64,000 nucleotides of DNA, taken from Bacteroidaceae bacterium (lineage in GTDB: Bacteria; Bacteroidota; Bacteroidia; Bacteroidales; Bacteroidaceae). The position numbers and the translations under genes are program-made. The notes below the pieces were generated by a model. It did no database searches and had not been told where the DNA came from. It was given only the letters and a program-made list of their open reading frames with translations. The DNA is taken from the NCBI GenBank assembly GCA_024699495.1, contig JAILPK010000014.1:1-64000 (forward strand), read 5' to 3'. Shown one piece after another: positions 10,189-19,736 of this stretch. Position 1 is the stretch's first letter. Each line of letters opens with the position of its first letter.

Positions 10189-10807
10189 GGGGAATTAACG
10201 TGAGGGCGAAGCGCACCTCCTCTTCCCGACATCGGCTTCACATCATCGGCGGCAGGAAAAGAAATAAAGAACTTGCTGATGAATACAGAACAAAGTGAGG
10301 AGTGGTCTGCGCCGTTTTCCATTTACTGATGTTGAGGTGAGCTCAAATGACAACGTACAAACGGTAAGATACCAGGCTACACATTTAAGGTGGAGGCTCA
10401 AGAATATGGGGACCAGAACCGCGGGCTTTGAATCTGACTTCTGAAGGCTGAGGATTAGGCTTACAAAGTGTTTTTTGGGGGATAGATTGACAAATCTTTG
10501 CGACGGTGAGTGCGAAACCGCCCATCGTACAAATTTACCAATTTCCCACGTAAAAATCTACCAATTTCACCTCGCGAGAATTATGTATATGCCGCCCTGC
10601 TGCCCTCAAATTGAAAATAAACGATTCTCGAGAGGCCATTTTCGGCGTAATCATCTGACATACAGCCCGTTATTGCCAATTTTCATCACCGTCAACACGG
10701 ACAATCCAAGAGAAAACATTTGCTCTTGAGTCTCTCTCCTACCGCAAAAGGGCTAACTTGCTGTATATCAGGCCATGTGTCTAAATACACCATGGTCTAC
10801 AGTACTT

Positions 10808-10867
10808 TACATCAAGGTGTATTGGTCATTACACCTTGATGTATTCGTTTGTATGCCTCGATGTATT
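10808..10867. repeat. Palindrome cluster A: TACATCAAGGTGTA / TACACCTTGATGTA plus CCTCGATGTATTA
   Basis: 10808-10821 and 10830-10843 form a perfect 14-bp inverted repeat with an 8-nt loop; half-copy at about 10855-10867. Confidence 0.85.
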
Positions 10868-11244
10868 AGCCCCTCCTTTCTTGTGAAAGCACCCCTTTTC
10901 CTCGATATATTACCCTATATGTCGCTCTATATTGAATCTTTCTTCGTGTTTTATAGCCTCAGAATAGCATAAAAAGTGTTCAATATGTACACTGGAAAAT
11001 CGTACATTTAGAACAATTAATTTCTGCTATGCTATAACAAATATGCCGTTTTTGGGTGTCGCGTGATTCTAATTTACGCTTACCGTTTACGACAAACAAA
11101 TAAAGATAATAATTTGCGTGAGAGGACCAAAGGATGGTAAACATAAAAGCATCCCAACTCCTGAGACATAGAGTAGGTATAGATGGAGGACAATATTTAG
11201 CGGACTGTAATAATTAAAAATAAATGATTTTGAGCATAATTTTT

Positions 11245-11272
11245 TTGCTTTCAGAATCTTTTATTATCTTTG
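11245..11272 (+). promoter_or_regulatory. Putative Bacteroidetes promoter upstream of the M60 gene
   Basis: TTG 11245-11247 and TATCTTTG 11265-11272, 17-nt spacer, about 100 nt upstream of the ATG. Confidence 0.5.
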
Positions 11273-11372
11273 CGCGCTTTTTTAGACAGCTCCTGACCAA
11301 TCGCCTACCACAATGGGGTTAAGGGAGGTTTGTGCAGAGCTGAAATTAACTGGCTAACAATAATTTACAAAT

Positions 11373-14300
11373 ATGAAGAAACGGATTCTACTTGTTTTCG
11401 CGGTTATTTGGACTGTAACCACCTCTGTATGGGCGCTGAGTGGCAACGTGACAGTGACGATTGCTGACTTCGAAAACCTGCCTACCACCTATGGGGCGCA
11501 CACCACCAGCTACCTCTTCACGACCAACGACGCCTCAGGTCTGGCCGGCGTAACCCTCCAGGCCACCAACTCCGACGTCACCATCGGTTCGAAGTACGTT
11601 AATGCCGACTATGGCAACTGCCTGAGTCTGACCACCTCGGACACGCAGGAACACACCCTTACGCTGACGGCCCCCGAAGGCTACATCATCGCAGGATATA
11701 GAATCGGAGCCTCGTCCAACTCACACGAATATCAGCACACGCTGACAGCAGCTGACGGCACCACGACGGGCTCCATAGACTCCTACGGCTACGTGGGTAA
11801 GTTCATCTACCTGGAGCCCGGGAATCCCTCTTCGCAGACCACCACGTTCACCATCCAAACAGCCACCGGCGGCAACACCCTCTATATCCCCTACTTCACC
11901 GTGACGCTGCGAAAAGCTTATGTCTCGAGTATTGAGAGCGGGAAATACTATCGTCTGTATAACAACAGCTACTCATCGCTGAGCATGTCGGACGTAGGTG
12001 GAGCTGTCAGCGGCAAGACGTCTGACGACGCAGACTATAGCCAGGTGTGGCAGCTGACCGCCTCGGACACCAAATACACGCTCAAGAACCTGTTCACCGG
12101 AAAATATATCCAGAGCAACCCGGGCACGAGTGTGCAATATGCAACGGCTGAGGGCAGCTATGCCTTCAATGCCCAAACAAGCACTGACGCAAGCGGCAAC
12201 ACCATCTTCTCGTTCCAGGACCCCTCTGCCACATGGTATGGTCTGCACTGCGCCAACACACAGAACTATATGGTCGTAGGTTGGAACTACACCGATGACC
12301 CTTCCTACTGGAAGATGGAAGAGGTGACGGTGAGTGAGGACGACCTCGCCGCAGTGGACGAAGTCAGGAGCGCATTGAGCAATGCCAACAGTTATACTTC
12401 GACGCTGCTGACCTTCTTTGACGACTATGCCTGCACCACCCTCAAGAGCACATACGCCAGCTATAGCGACGACGACCTGAAGAGCGCGATGGCTGCAGCC
12501 GGACTGCCCACAGCGCTGCAGGAGATGGCCGTAAGGGTGAAGAACGACACCTGGAACGGCGAGAAGGACGAGACCTACAACGCCTACGAGAAGAGCTTCC
12601 GCATCAACAGCTACGACATCTGGAGCGACTGCGACCTCTGGGCCACCAAGACCGGCATCGGACCTTTCGCCAAACTCTTCAACCCCACCGGCATACAGGC
12701 CACGAAGGGTGACATCGTATATATCTACGTCGATGACGTGCCCAGCGACGGCGACGTGACCCTGCAGGCAGAGATAGTGACGGGCACGGCACAGACGGGC
12801 GTCACCAAAACCCTGCAGAAGGGTTGCAACGCCATCTACGCCACTGAGGAATGCGAGATTTTCGTGAGCTACCTGCTGCACAACGTGGAGAAGAGTTGCA
12901 ACGACTACGCCGACATCAAGATACACATCGAGGGTGGTACCTGCACGGGCTACTTCGACATGCAACGCGGCCATACCGACACGGACTGGGCATGGCTTAA
13001 AGAGAATATGTTCACGGGCACGTACCTGCACGTGCGAGGCAACGCCGTGCTGCTCAACGTCATCACCGACCTGGTGACGAGCGAGACGAGCGCCGTGAAC
13101 GTGATGCGCGTGTGGGACTTCATCTTCCAGACACTGCAGAAGCTGGCTGGTTGCCAACAGTGGGCCGAAGACGGGCGCTACAAGATGATGGCCAACTGCT
13201 ACGATAACGACAACGACAGCAGCAACCCATTCTGGAGCGCCTATGGCTCCAGCCACCCCATCATCAGCAGCGACAATATCTTCAACAGCAGCAACCTGCG
13301 CAACGTGGGCACTGATGGCGGCAGCATCTGGGTCATCACCCACGAACTGGCACACGGCCACCAGACGCCCATCAACATGGCAGGCCTCACAGAGAGTTCC
13401 AATAACTCGCTGGCACAATGCGTGAACTTCCTCACAGCTACGGCCACCGACGCCAGCGGCGCCATCTTCGACACCCCACGCTCCAGCCGCGAAGACGGCG
13501 TGAACGGCCTCATCAGCCGCTTCAACAGCGGCTACTCATGGATTGACATGGGTGGCAGGCGCACGCAGACTGGAACCTACAACGACGTGTGGATCAGCAA
13601 CCGAATGTACTACCAGCTCTGGCTCTACTTCGACTATATGGGCAAATACCAGCCCGCAGGCGGCAACGACGGCTTCTCATTCATGACCGCCCTCTATGAC
13701 GCCCTGCGCGCTGACGCCATGGTGCATAGCACCGACAAGAGCAACCCCGCTGCCGCCACCGACGACTGGCTGAAGGTGGCCAAGTACGCAGCTCAGATCA
13801 CACAGACCGACCTTAGCGAGTTCTTCGAGGTATGGGGCATGTGGGATCTGGAGCCCAGCGTGAGCAACAGCAACGACGACACGGAGAACAAGACATGGTA
13901 TTTCGAAGACTACAGCGACACCTACGTGCAGACGGCCGAGAGCTATGTCAGCAGCGTCAAGAGCGCCATGCAGGACTATGAGACCAAGGCCAACAACCTC
14001 TTCTTCCTCGAGGACCGCTGCACGGGCAGCACTCTGGCAACCTACAACGGAGCCGCCGCGAGCACCTTCGGCGACACAGGCTTCTACGGCAGCTTCGACA
14101 CGACCATCACGGGCACTTATTCCTACTCTATTGATGGCACCACGATAACGATGGGCGGCGACGGCAACGGAGCCGTAGGCTTCAAGATCTATGATAACAG
14201 CGATAACCTTGTGGCCATCGCCAACACCAACACCTTCACTGTAAGCAGCGACATCGCCACCGCACTGGCTGAAGGGACCTACACGCTGAAGGCCGCTCAA

Positions 14301-16139
14301 GGTGACGGCACGGACATAACTGCCGTGGCTGGCTATGTTGGTTATATAGTGATGCTCAATGGCGAACGCGTGGTGTCAGAAACCGTAGAACTAGAAGAGG
14401 GCGCACCATCTCTGCCCTCAGATATGCAGAGAGACTATTGCACGTATGACTACTACTCTGACGAGGAATGCACCATCGAACTCAATACCATCTCATCTAC
14501 CACCACGAAGGTTTACGCTAAATGCACCTTCGCACCTCCCTTCACGGTGTCTGAGAGTTATGCCAGCGCCAATTGGAGTCTGCTGAAACTGCGTGGGAAA
14601 TATGCTGTGTATGAAAGCGATGTAGAAAAATACCCCCTCTACACTGACAAGCATGGCGAGGCTGCCGCACAGTGGGCTTTCATAGGTGACCCATACTCGG
14701 GCATCACCGTCATCAACAAGGCTGCCGGTGAGGACAAGACGCTCTATGCCGACACCAACCCGCTGATGTCGGAGTCCAACACAACGGCTTGGTTCCTGGC
14801 CCAAAACGGCGAATCGGGATTCACGCTCCGCGCATCCAAGGACGGCAACAATTACTTGAATGACACCAGCCAAAAGGGCTATCTGGGCTATTGGAACAAT
14901 GCCGCTGCCGCATCTGATGCCGGCTCCACCTTCGTCATAGAAGCTCTGCCTGCCGATTATATGGACCAAGTGACATCCAATATCACACCTTATTATAATA
15001 CCGCCGGCCAATGCTTCAGCATCACAGAAGCCGGCAAGGAGGCGCTCGAAGCGGCTGGATATTCTAGTGAAATGACATCTTGCACCAGTGATCTCTACGA
15101 GACATTCCTCACGATTGTCAACAACAACAAGAAGGGTCTGACCAATGGCTTCTATCGCATCAAGAATGCTGTAACGCCTACCGACCGCGGCGGAAACGTA
15201 ATCAACTACATCGGCCTCTACTCCACAGGCGAAGCCAACCAGCTGCAAGGCGTGAAGACAGGCAGCGAGGAAGCTGACGCAAGCACAATTGTCTATCTGC
15301 AAGACAGTGGCGACAACAAGAACTTCACAATGCAGACGCAGGGACTCACCGTGCAAGCGTATGTGAAGGACAACGAACCTATCCAGGCCACAACGGGCGC
15401 AAACACGATGACCGTAGGTTCCAGCGCAGCAGGGCAAGCTTACTTCAAGGTGAGCACAAGCACCGACCGCTGTCTGCACCTGGCCAACAAGAACTTTGAT
15501 AACACGAACGCCAAGATTGTCACCTGGACAGCCAGCGACAACAACTCGAAATGGATCATCGAGGAGGCTGAGACGCTGACCACCAAACTGAACTCCGACG
15601 GCACCAACGCGTGGGGAACACTCTACGTGCCATTCTCAGTGACACTGCCCACGGGAGTGCATGCCTACGCCATCGAGTCGGAAACGGATAAGAGCGTGAC
15701 GCTGACGCAGGTGGATAATGAAAGCGTGGTGCCTGCCGCAACTCCCGTAATCCTCTACAAGGCCGGGCAGACTGTGACGCAGACCATAACGCTCACTGAA
15801 ATAGGCCAGAGCAGCGCCACCTACGACGACACCAACCTGCTGGAGGGCACTTACACGAGGGCTGCTGGAACGGGAGCCAAGAACTACGTGCTCTCAATGA
15901 TTGACGGCGTCATAGCACTCTATGAATATACAGGCACCTACATTGCGCCCAACAAGGCTTACTATCCCGCCGCGAGCGGTGGCAGCGTGAAGGCATTCAG
16001 CTTCGGCACCACAGTCGGCATCCGTCAGACGGGTGACATACACGAGAAGAATGCCATCTACGACCTGAGCGGACGGCGTGTCAGCAAGGCAGCACGCGGA
16101 CTTTATATCCAAGGCGGTCAAAAGATGATTGTTAAATGA
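11373..16139 (+). CDS. Secreted M60-like (enhancin/mucinase family) zinc metallopeptidase with lectin-like regions and a C-terminal sorting-like motif
   Basis: 1588 aa; signal peptide; WVITHELAHGHQTPINMAGLTE fits the M60 HEXXH-X(12)-E gluzincin motif; ricin-B-like GKYYRLYNNSYSSLSMSDVG...YTLKNLFTGKYIQS; C-terminus AIYDLSGRRVSKAARGLYIQGGQKMIVK. Confidence 0.9.
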   Translation: MKKRILLVFAVIWTVTTSVWALSGNVTVTIADFENLPTTYGAHTTSYLFTTNDASGLAGVTLQATNSDVTIGSKYVNADYGNCLSLTTSDTQEHTLTLTAPEGYIIAGYRIGASSNSHEYQHTLTAADGTTTGSIDSYGYVGKFIYLEPGNPSSQTTTFTIQTATGGNTLYIPYFTVTLRKAYVSSIESGKYYRLYNNSYSSLSMSDVGGAVSGKTSDDADYSQVWQLTASDTKYTLKNLFTGKYIQSNPGTSVQYATAEGSYAFNAQTSTDASGNTIFSFQDPSATWYGLHCANTQNYMVVGWNYTDDPSYWKMEEVTVSEDDLAAVDEVRSALSNANSYTSTLLTFFDDYACTTLKSTYASYSDDDLKSAMAAAGLPTALQEMAVRVKNDTWNGEKDETYNAYEKSFRINSYDIWSDCDLWATKTGIGPFAKLFNPTGIQATKGDIVYIYVDDVPSDGDVTLQAEIVTGTAQTGVTKTLQKGCNAIYATEECEIFVSYLLHNVEKSCNDYADIKIHIEGGTCTGYFDMQRGHTDTDWAWLKENMFTGTYLHVRGNAVLLNVITDLVTSETSAVNVMRVWDFIFQTLQKLAGCQQWAEDGRYKMMANCYDNDNDSSNPFWSAYGSSHPIISSDNIFNSSNLRNVGTDGGSIWVITHELAHGHQTPINMAGLTESSNNSLAQCVNFLTATATDASGAIFDTPRSSREDGVNGLISRFNSGYSWIDMGGRRTQTGTYNDVWISNRMYYQLWLYFDYMGKYQPAGGNDGFSFMTALYDALRADAMVHSTDKSNPAAATDDWLKVAKYAAQITQTDLSEFFEVWGMWDLEPSVSNSNDDTENKTWYFEDYSDTYVQTAESYVSSVKSAMQDYETKANNLFFLEDRCTGSTLATYNGAAASTFGDTGFYGSFDTTITGTYSYSIDGTTITMGGDGNGAVGFKIYDNSDNLVAIANTNTFTVSSDIATALAEGTYTLKAAQGDGTDITAVAGYVGYIVMLNGERVVSETVELEEGAPSLPSDMQRDYCTYDYYSDEECTIELNTISSTTTKVYAKCTFAPPFTVSESYASANWSLLKLRGKYAVYESDVEKYPLYTDKHGEAAAQWAFIGDPYSGITVINKAAGEDKTLYADTNPLMSESNTTAWFLAQNGESGFTLRASKDGNNYLNDTSQKGYLGYWNNAAAASDAGSTFVIEALPADYMDQVTSNITPYYNTAGQCFSITEAGKEALEAAGYSSEMTSCTSDLYETFLTIVNNNKKGLTNGFYRIKNAVTPTDRGGNVINYIGLYSTGEANQLQGVKTGSEEADASTIVYLQDSGDNKNFTMQTQGLTVQAYVKDNEPIQATTGANTMTVGSSAAGQAYFKVSTSTDRCLHLANKNFDNTNAKIVTWTASDNNSKWIIEEAETLTTKLNSDGTNAWGTLYVPFSVTLPTGVHAYAIESETDKSVTLTQVDNESVVPAATPVILYKAGQTVTQTITLTEIGQSSATYDDTNLLEGTYTRAAGTGAKNYVLSMIDGVIALYEYTGTYIAPNKAYYPAASGGSVKAFSFGTTVGIRQTGDIHEKNAIYDLSGRRVSKAARGLYIQGGQKMIVK

Positions 16140-16165
16140 GAATTTCCTGTTGCCAACAATAAAAA

Positions 16166-16375
16166 ATGCAGAAAATAATGAGAAAGTATTATATAGCTCC
16201 CCAAACCATAAATGTAGAACTGCTCGAAGGCGACGACATCACACAGTCATTAGTAGTCATGTCCGGCCAAGGGAAACAAGTGGCCGATGAAGAGGATATC
16301 TTCGTGAAGGAAGAATACGAAGAATCCAGAGGCAGCAATGTCTGGAGTGACGACTGGCAAAGCAGTTCTTACTGA
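16166..16375 (+). CDS. Small acidic peptide/protein of unknown function (possible start at 16178)
   Basis: M(QKIM)RKYYIAPQTINVELLEGDDITQSLVVMSGQGKQVADEEDIFVKEEYEESRGSNVWSDDWQSSSY; pattern shared with the ORF at 63702-63839. Confidence 0.6.
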   Translation: MQKIMRKYYIAPQTINVELLEGDDITQSLVVMSGQGKQVADEEDIFVKEEYEESRGSNVWSDDWQSSSY

Positions 16376-16640
16376 ATTGATAGCTTCGCAGTTGACAAGT
16401 AAACGAGTTGATAGCTTCGCAGTTGACAAGTAAACGAGTTGATAGCTTCGCAGTTGACAAGTAAACGAGTTGATAGCTTCGCAGTTGACAAGTAAACGAG
16501 TTGATAGCTTCGCAGTTGACAAGTTGACGAGTTGACAGCTTCGCAGTTGACAAGTAAACGAGTTGACAGCTTCGCAGTTGACAAGTTGACGAGTTGATAG
16601 CTTCGCAGTTGACAAGTTGACAAGTTGACGAGTTGATAGG
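16376..16640. repeat. 31-bp tandem repeat (8 copies) made of GTTGACRA 8-mers plus CTTCGCA
   Basis: Unit gttgatagcttcgcagttgacaagtaaacga; starts at 16376, 16407, 16438, 16469, 16500, 16531, 16562, 16593; last copy expanded by additional 8-mers. Confidence 0.97.
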
Positions 16641-16678
16641 TTTGAGGGTGAGGTAAGTTATTGAGTTTTTAAGTTTTT

Positions 16679-16710
16679 GAGTTCTTAAGTAGTTGAGTTC
16701 TTAAGTAGTT
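16679..16710. repeat. 16-bp tandem repeat gagttcttaagtagtt x2
   Basis: Read directly. Confidence 0.85.
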
Positions 16711-16715
16711 GACAA

Positions 16716-16765
16716 GGGCCTCACCCCCTAACCCCCTCTCTCCTCTCCCGTGGGCGAGTGGGAAG
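16716..16765. repeat. GC-rich intergenic element copy
   Basis: ggcctcaccccctaaccccctctctcctctcccgtgggcgagtggg. Confidence 0.6.
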
Positions 16766-16822
16766 CGGCCGGGGGCCGCGGCTTAGGGCTAAGGGTTAGG
16801 CTGCGCGATGGAGCCGTGGCAA

Positions 16823-18292
16823 TTAAATCGCAAACAGAACGAGGAGGATGGCCAGGTGCTTGAGTTTCAGGATGAAGCGTGTGCCCTTGGTAAATTCAGG
16901 GTCTATGGACAAATCGCCGCCAATAAGTTTGGCCATGCGGCGGCAAATAGGAAGGCCGAGGCCGTCGCCTTTGGTGAGGTCGTGGATTTCCACAAAAGGC
17001 ATAAACACCTCTTCCCGCTTCTCTTCGGGGATGACCACCCCTGTATCTGAAACCTGGAACTGCCCAGTCTGGGCGCTGCGTTTCTTGAAGTCGAGCCATA
17101 TTTTACCTCCGGCAGGGGTAAATTCAGCTGCATTTACAAGCAGATGCCTCAGGATGCGGGTTACATATTCGCGGTTGATCTTCGCATTCATCTTAGGCGC
17201 ATTCACCGAGAGAGTCACCCCACCCTTCACCTTATTGCGGATTTCATCCATGAGCTCCTCGCAGAAGGTCTGGATCTGAGTATCTTCCAACTCCACTTCG
17301 CCGGGATCGGCATTCTCCAGTTGAGAGAGGGTCTGAACATGCGCGGTGAAGTCGAGCAGGGCACGCACCTCGGGGGTTGTGGTGTTCAGTTTCATCAGCG
17401 TGGGAGAGATCTGCGCAGAGATATTGCCGATGAACTTCGCCTTGAGGGCATTGTCCTCATTAGCCAGGCGAATTTCCTTCTTCTGCTTGCGGGTAAGCAC
17501 CACAAAACGGAGAAGGACGATAGCGCCAAGCACAAGCGCAGCGACAAGGAGAGCGACAAGGACGAGCAGGCCGCTGATTATCGCGCTGCGCGAGGACAGT
17601 TTGGCATCTCTCTCAGCCACCAGAGCCTCGCCGTCGGCAATCTGCTGTTTCAGAGTTCCTATCTCGGCTGCAGTCTTCAAGGCGCTGACAGAGTCTTTCC
17701 ATATAATATAATTACTGTAGGCTTGAGCCACCATATTCCCGTTGCCCGATTTGCGGGCGTTGGCAATCAGGGACTGATAGACTTCGTCCACCTTGTCAAA
17801 GTCTTTACTGGAGATCATCCGGCCCATCATCTTCTTCATCACGGCATTCCCCTTGGCACTCTGACCGAAAGAGTAGTAATAGACAGCCTGGTTGTAGAGC
17901 AAATCGCTCTTGAGACTCTCGTCGCCCGAAGCGGCCGCCATATTCTCCATGATATCGAGCTGCTCCTTCACCTTGGCGCCCCGGTTCATGCGCTTGTACA
18001 TCTCCATGCGCTCTCTGGTGGTGAGGTAACGGAGGGCAGCCCGCTGACTCTCTGACAGCTGTGAGGAGTTGATGGAATGGTCAGCGAGACGCAGCAGTTC
18101 GAAGGCTTCCTGGTAGTTGCTCGCACCATAGTAAATAGCTGCCGCCTTCGTGGCATGCTCTACCCCCTCTTTGATTTGCCCCTTGGCAACACAATTCTCA
18201 AATGCGCGGATATTATTGGCCACCTCCTGTGCGACCAGGGCAGAACAGGAGATGAGAAAAACCGCAATTATGACAGATAATCTTCGAAACAT
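16823..18292 (-). CDS. TPR-containing sensor histidine kinase-like protein, degenerate (no canonical phospho-acceptor His)
   Basis: Signal peptide, TPR-like helices, one TM, DHp-like KFIGNISAQISPTLMKL (canonical S-H-E replaced by S-A-Q), N-box HLLVNAAEFTPAGG, G1 DTGVVIPEE, G2 GDGLGLPICRRMAKLIGG. Confidence 0.85.
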   Translation of the reverse strand: MFRRLSVIIAVFLISCSALVAQEVANNIRAFENCVAKGQIKEGVEHATKAAAIYYGASNYQEAFELLRLADHSINSSQLSESQRAALRYLTTRERMEMYKRMNRGAKVKEQLDIMENMAAASGDESLKSDLLYNQAVYYYSFGQSAKGNAVMKKMMGRMISSKDFDKVDEVYQSLIANARKSGNGNMVAQAYSNYIIWKDSVSALKTAAEIGTLKQQIADGEALVAERDAKLSSRSAIISGLLVLVALLVAALVLGAIVLLRFVVLTRKQKKEIRLANEDNALKAKFIGNISAQISPTLMKLNTTTPEVRALLDFTAHVQTLSQLENADPGEVELEDTQIQTFCEELMDEIRNKVKGGVTLSVNAPKMNAKINREYVTRILRHLLVNAAEFTPAGGKIWLDFKKRSAQTGQFQVSDTGVVIPEEKREEVFMPFVEIHDLTKGDGLGLPICRRMAKLIGGDLSIDPEFTKGTRFILKLKHLAILLVLFAI

Positions 18293-18470
18293 ATATGCCG
18301 GTTATTATTTTGCAGTGCAAAAATAGGGATTATTTACCAAACAACGTAACGATTTGAAGAAAAAAATGCTGTTTTATGCGTCAAAACGGTTAGAAGATGT
18401 ATCTTTGCAAAAAATCCCTCCTGAATAAATAAAAATCCCTCACCAGCTATTTATCTTAAACCAATTCAGC

Positions 18471-19340
18471 ATGCCACGCCTCTTATGTTATATATTTGCC
18501 TGCGTTATATGCGCATCGGCTGCCTGTCAGATTTTAACTGTAGGCAGCTATAACATACGCTACAGAAATTCAGATGATATGCGTAACGGCAATGGGTGGG
18601 AACGCCGATGCAAAAGCATCTGTAAGCAGATTAAGTGGGAACACCCAGACATCTTTGGCGCGCAGGAGGTGCTGCACCAACAGCTCTCGGATATGGCCGC
18701 CGAACTGGACGGATATGACTGGATAGGGGTGGGACGTGACGACGGGGATAGCAAAGGCGAATACGCTCCTATCTTTTATGACAGCAGACGCCTGAGGCTC
18801 GTTGAAAAGGGCCATTTCTGGCTGAATGAGACTCCGGAGCGGCCCAAGCTCGGATGGGATGCGGCCTGCATACGCATCTGCACCTGGGGACATTTCGAAG
18901 ATATCGAGACGGGCAAAGATTTCTATTATCTCAACCTGCACATGGACCACGTAGGCGTCAAGGCACGAAGCGAATCTGCCAAACTGGTGATGAGACGCAT
19001 CTCGGAGATGACTTGCGGCGGAGAGAAAACGGCTGTGCTCACAGGCGATTTCAATGTTTCACAGGAAGACAGCCTTTACGCTCTGTTCACCAGGCAGGGA
19101 CTGCTGAAAGACAGCTACGAATGCGCCAAAGAGCGCTGGGCTGAAAACGGGACATATAATGCATTCAAGACAGATAGATTCACATCTGAGCGCATAGATC
19201 ATATCCTCGTGACGAAATCCGTAGAAGTGATCGCATATGCGGTGCGCACAGACAGTTACTGGCTCAAGGACGACAAGGGGAAGGTGTCGCGCCGTAACCC
19301 CTCTGACCACTACCCCATTTTTGCACGCATACAATTGTGA
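18471..19340 (+). CDS. Secreted endonuclease/exonuclease/phosphatase family protein
   Basis: VGSYNIRYRN, DIFGAQEVLHQQLSDM, NLHMDHVG, TGDFNVSQEDSLY, RIDHILVTKSV, SDHYPIFARI. Confidence 0.9.
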   Translation: MPRLLCYIFACVICASAACQILTVGSYNIRYRNSDDMRNGNGWERRCKSICKQIKWEHPDIFGAQEVLHQQLSDMAAELDGYDWIGVGRDDGDSKGEYAPIFYDSRRLRLVEKGHFWLNETPERPKLGWDAACIRICTWGHFEDIETGKDFYYLNLHMDHVGVKARSESAKLVMRRISEMTCGGEKTAVLTGDFNVSQEDSLYALFTRQGLLKDSYECAKERWAENGTYNAFKTDRFTSERIDHILVTKSVEVIAYAVRTDSYWLKDDKGKVSRRNPSDHYPIFARIQL

Positions 19341-19420
19341 GGGAAGCTAAGAACACTCCGAATGGCGCCTGTATATCTCTAAAAAATGCAAAATTATTTT
19401 TATGTTTGGGCAGATATGTC

Positions 19421-19428
19421 TATCTTTG
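19421..19428 (+). promoter_or_regulatory. -7 element TATCTTTG for the tRNA-Leu/tRNA-Val pair
   Basis: TATCTTTG ends 19 nt before tRNA-Leu; no well-spaced TTG, so only the -7 is called. Confidence 0.5.
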
Positions 19429-19447
19429 CGCCGTCTTAACCAAAAAT

Positions 19448-19529
19448 GCGCTTGTGGTGGAATTGGTAGACACGCCAGACTTAGGATCTGGTGCCGCGAG
19501 GCGTGTAGGTTCGAGTCCTATCAGGCGTA
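19448..19529 (+). tRNA. tRNA-Leu (anticodon TAG)
   Basis: GCGCTTGTGGTGGAATTGGTAGACACGCCAGACTTAGGATCTGGTGCCGCGAGGCGTGTAGGTTCGAGTCCTATCAGGCGTA; long variable arm. Confidence 0.95.
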
Positions 19530-19570
19530 CTTGTCTTAACCCAGGCAAAGATTTTTATTACAATTGTTAA

Positions 19571-19644
19571 GTCGGCATAGCTCAGCTGGTTAGAGTATCA
19601 CCTTGACATGGTGGGGGTCCTTGGTTCGAGTCCAAGTGTCGACA
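19571..19644 (+). tRNA. tRNA-Val (anticodon GAC)
   Basis: GTCGGCATAGCTCAGCTGGTTAGAGTATCACCTTGACATGGTGGGGGTCCTTGGTTCGAGTCCAAGTGTCGACA; loop TTGACAT. Confidence 0.93.
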
Positions 19645-19645
19645 C

Positions 19646-19675
19646 AAAAAAAGAGGATTAGTCCTCTTTTTTTTG
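19646..19675 (+). terminator. Rho-independent terminator of the tRNA pair
   Basis: aaaaaagaggattagtcctctttttttt. Confidence 0.85.
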
Positions 19676-19696
19676 TGACCAGGGGCGGGAGGCGGA

Positions 19697-19733
19697 AGAG
19701 CGAATATGGACCCCTCCCGAGAGGAGGGGGCAC
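19697..19733. repeat. GC-rich intergenic element copy (partial)
   Basis: gacccctcccgagaggagggggca. Confidence 0.45.
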
Positions 19734-19736
19734 AGC

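Noticed and set aside
10475-10972. Short ORFs (84 and 65 aa) in the gap before the M60 gene
   Set aside because: No start context, no recognisable features, and the second is made largely of the palindrome cluster.
11973-13418. 481-aa minus-strand ORF
   Set aside because: Antisense shadow of the GC-rich M60 coding sequence; no recognisable domains.
16250-16623. Minus-strand ORFs of 84-121 aa (MSTAKLSTRLLVNCEAINSF...)
   Set aside because: Produced by the 31-bp repeat being open in all three frames; no RBS or independent support.
16376-16640. CRISPR-like array
   Set aside because: Units are contiguous 31-bp tandem copies with no unique spacers and no cas genes nearby.
17144-18055. 303-aa plus-strand ORF
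   Set aside because: Antisense to the kinase-like gene; His/Leu-rich shadow translation.
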